In this document: one piece after another, positions 61,501 to 64,000 of the stretch
How the letters are laid out: every line of letters starts with the position of its first letter
How positions within the stretch are numbered: the first letter of the stretch is position 1
Made by a program: the position numbers and the translations under genes
Assembly: GCF_030867095.1 (NCBI RefSeq)
Contig: NC_081828.1
Location: 47,841,434-47,905,433 of the forward strand
Length of the DNA stretch: 64,000 nt
From: Alligator mississippiensis
Taxonomy: Eukaryota > Chordata > Crocodylia > Alligatoridae
Reading direction: 5' to 3'
Notes under the pieces: generated by a model
Database searches by the model: none
Told to the model about the DNA's origin: nothing
Seen by the model: the letters and a program-made list of their open reading frames with translations, nothing else

Positions 61501-62589
61501 GCTTCTCAATAAAACCGCCCCTTTCCCTGGGGCCAGGGTCTATGTCCCCTGCACGCGATCCGGGGTCTACATCCCCCGTCTGCAACCTACCGGTTGCGCC
61601 CGCAACCTACTGGTCGCGCTCCTCGCCGCCAGTCGCTCCAGCACTGGCACGCGAGCTGCGCCTTCACCGGCGCTGTGAAATTAGTGCACCCTCTTGGCGC
61701 TAGCCAGCGCCCTCACTGGCGCTAGGGCACCCCACACTCTCTGGGGCCCCTATGACTGAGGTCAACGCTCCTCTCTGAGCTCAACTGAGCCCACAACTCC
61801 ACCCTGTAAATCTCAGGGCCTAGCGCGCCCTCACTGGCGCCGGGGTCTCACACTCCCCTATGAGTCCCCGATGAGGCCTCCTCCAACCCCTACAGCCTCA
61901 CCCAAACCTCCAGGTGTAATAACAGAGTCAAACAAACTCAAGCCTCCTGGCTGTAACACAAACCTAAAGCCCCCTGGCTAAACCCTAGTGCCCATCCTCT
62001 CAGGGCTATCATGAGCTGTACTTGCAAGTCATGCTCCCTTCCATATCTTGGCTGAAGGAGCTCCTGCCTCTCTGGCTGCTGGCAGAGAACTGCCAGCCTG
62101 GCTTCAGCCCTGGGCTTTATAAAGGCCAGGCCCTGCCCCCTTCTGGCCCACTGCTTCTGATTAGTTGCCCCGGCAACTTGCAGCTGTGCTCGCTAGGCAC
62201 TGCCAGGGCGCTCTCCCTGGCAGTTTCTCCTCTCTAGGAGCAGGTGCACCGAGGTGCCCTGCGACATGGGTCATTGTTATGGAACAGCAAAGTCCCTTCC
62301 CCCTTTTAACGCAGAGCAACTTGTTTGTGTGTCCATACACCTTTCTTCTTGATAGCAGTCTTTGATCTGTCCCCTGTTAACTAGATCATAGAAAAGAAAA
62401 GAAAAGATTTTAGGCAGATGTTTCCCTTGCTCACCAGCTGTTGTACAGATCCGGAACCTTTAAAAATCTTTCTACTCTTCCACCTACAGATTTAGCCCTT
62501 CTGGCAGCATGGTCACTGTAACTGAGCGGTACAGGTCGAAAAGTGAGTCTCCCGGGAGAATGGATGAGCCAAAACAGCCCAGCTCCCAG
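58590..62589 (+). CDS. ZBTB37: ZBTB37, BTB zinc-finger protein (two coding exons; zinc-finger exon beyond window)
   Basis: Presumed nuclear DNA-binding regulator of the BTB/POZ zinc-finger family. The first coding exon is 58560-59512 with ATG at 58590 (acceptor TTTCCAG at 58559). It encodes 307 codons: a BTB/POZ domain at about residues 20-125 (LCDIVVNVQGQAFRAHKVVL, AASSPYFRDHM, VFEQLLSFCYTGRICL), then an acidic/Ser-Pro linker (RSLSPRHNTPKG, ELSPPEESTSPQ, IKTENLEEWLG with a sumoylation-type IKTE). The donor GACAG|GTGGG splits the Arg codon. The second coding exon, 62490-62589 (FSPSGSMVTVTERYRSKSES to PSSQ), restores the frame and ends in phase 0. Nearly every residue agrees with the human protein as I recall it. 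The C2H2 fingers are expected past 64000. Reading through the first donor gives an alternative end at 59630 (346 codons). Confidence 0.97.
60302..60350. repeat. A-run and (CAA)n simple repeat
   Basis: An A-run is followed by about seven CAA units, in ZBTB37's last intron in this window. Confidence 0.7.
60757..62266 (+). mobile_element. Solitary LTR of an endogenous retrovirus-like element
   Basis: The element starts TGTCACGG, ends CTGCGACA (TG...CA), and is flanked by a perfect 5-bp target duplication TGGGT (60752-60756 and 62267-62271). It is 1510 bp and C/T-rich, with internally repeated wording (ggctcgccgtgcccaccctg occurs twice) and a TATA-like TTTATAAAGG near 62117. No internal coding region accompanies it, as expected after recombination between two LTRs. 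The exact target duplication and high CpG content suggest a fairly young insertion. Family unassigned; orientation is inferred from the TATA-like box. It lies in the ZBTB37 intron between the two coding exons. Confidence 0.8.
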
Positions 62590-62681
62590 GTATGCAGCCT
62601 GATACAGGGATTAGGATTAATTTGTTTCAATTACAAGGAAATATTAGTGTTGAAAGGTCAGGGTAATTATGTTGCAATTCT

Positions 62682-62700
62682 GTGTGTGTGTGTGTGTGTG
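62682..62700. repeat. (TG)n microsatellite
   Basis: About nine TG units (tgtgtgtgtgtgtgtgtg) just after the ZBTB37 exon that ends at 62589. Confidence 0.9.
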
Positions 62701-62701
62701 G

Positions 62702-64000
62702 ATGTATAACTGATAAAGAGGGCTGTATGTGTTTTGGGGCAATGTAAGATTTAGGATGAACATGACTATTTATTTCTTACTTTATACAAGTTTGGATTTT
62801 AAAAGTGATGTGATAGATAACTGACATTTTGGTAAAACCAGTAAAAGATCCTCAAACTAGGTGTACAGTAGTCATCCTACTGATATTAATTTGGGCTCAG
62901 GTGAGTAGATGTAGGTGAGGTGATTTAGCTAGAGCCAAAGACAAAAGCCTCTTACACATTCACACCTAAGTATGGCAGCATAGGTGCTAGGTGTTCTTGG
63001 TGTTGGTGGTGGTAGTGATGGCCCTTGGTGGGCAAGATTGACTTTCTAAGGCTGCTTAAAAAGTATTTCAGGGTTAAAATGACACAGAGACACTGGGCAT
63101 TTGTCATGTGTCCAAGAGCAGCCATATCTTACCTTGTGAAAGCATGTACTCCAGGGGTTAAGGGTTTAGAACACCTTTTGCTTGCCATTGGGACTTGCTG
63201 CCGTTCTGGGCTTGATGCGTTGTATGCTATAAATGGAGCTCCCAAGCAACTAGAATACTTATTGACAGCACCCTGATGTGAAATACTGTGGCTTTGTTCA
63301 TCTCATTTAGTCCCAAGTAGCCTTTCATTTCAGGTTTGTACAAATGCTAAGGTGCCTGGCACAAATACATTATTGCTGACACATGCTTATGGGATTACAC
63401 TGGCTGCCTGTCTGTGTTTGGCCCCTTCTAACTCTAGCATAACACTTTGAATGCAAGTACTGTATTCTCCAAACACACAAGCATGTATGAAGGCCTCCAG
63501 AAGACCATGTATTTGCATCAGTTGAGTCTGAATGTGGTAGCTGGCCAGAAATAGCAATGTGAATGGCTGTCTTGGCTTCCAAGCTTGTGGCTAAAGTGCC
63601 ATTTTTTTTTGCTTGTTTGTTTTTTAAGCTCCCATCAAAATGGGATTGGTACTGATTTCGCAAGCCATTGAGACATAATACATTATGAAGTACCTTGAGA
63701 TTCCAATGTCATTTCCGTGTGCTGATTTTTGCCTTTGTTTTACTAAATGTCGGTCTGTTTTCTCTTCCCCCTCCCCCAAAACAAGCACAGAAAAAAGAAT
63801 AGTTTTATTAAAATAAAACTGGTCCAGGGTCTGAGATGAGTAACAAAATGTAATATATTTCATTCAAAACTCAATAGATGGCTAAGTATTCTATTGATAA
63901 TAGCTGTGTTTACCTTCCCAGATCAAAATGAATAAGGTGGCATAAAAGGGGCCTATAGCAGTGCCTTCGAATGGATCAGTTACTTGTGTTTAGCTCTAAA
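62702..64000 (+). other. ZBTB37 intron, no further feature seen
   Basis: AT-rich intron sequence after the coding exon ending at 62589. I see no exon, RNA gene or clear repeat before the window ends, so the zinc-finger exon must lie further on. Confidence 0.6.

Overview
The window is vertebrate nuclear DNA, most likely from a reptile and probably a crocodilian or other archosaur/turtle-grade sauropsid. It has multi-exon genes with long introns, several CR1 LINEs (one nearly complete and little decayed), old MIR-type SINE remnants and hAT and TA-flanked DNA-transposon remnants. The gene order CENPL - DARS2 - GAS5 - ZBTB37 matches the amniote block known from human 1q25. The species call is inference from repeat content and synteny.
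Layout. 1-2531: two coding exons of CENPL on the minus strand, with a 5'-truncated CR1 in the intron between them. 4560-5480: a CpG island that fits a shared CENPL/DARS2 promoter, with a DNA transposon at its edge. 7413-36018: the complete 17-exon coding region of DARS2 on the plus strand (645 codons plus stop). Intron 7 carries a nearly complete CR1, and other introns carry hAT, TA-flanked and MIR-type repeats. 36019-36845: DARS2 3' UTR. 36846-41164: intergenic, repeats only. 41165-52757: the non-coding snoRNA host gene GAS5 on the minus strand, with about 14 short exons and close to one box C/D snoRNA per intron. 52060-53450: a CpG island with divergent starts for GAS5 (TATA-like box plus 5'TOP start) and ZBTB37. 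52990-64000: ZBTB37 on the plus strand, with 5' UTR exons, the BTB exon (58560-59512) and one further coding exon (62490-62589). The zinc-finger exon lies beyond the window. The last ZBTB37 intron holds a 1.5 kb solitary LTR.
Genes together. DARS2 supplies mitochondrial aspartyl-tRNA, CENPL belongs to the inner kinetochore, GAS5 supplies guides for rRNA 2'-O-methylation, and ZBTB37 is a BTB zinc-finger protein. They are neighbours sharing two bidirectional promoters, not an operon.
The most interesting part is GAS5. It holds recognisable SNORD74, 75, 76, 44, 78, 79, 47 and 81, three copies of SNORD80 (two at the place where mammals have SNORD77), a diverged second SNORD47, a decayed SNORD75 copy, and a well-formed box C/D candidate at 46658-46725 that I cannot assign to a known family. 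The spliced GAS5 RNA also has two overlapping small reading frames of 43 and 58 codons.
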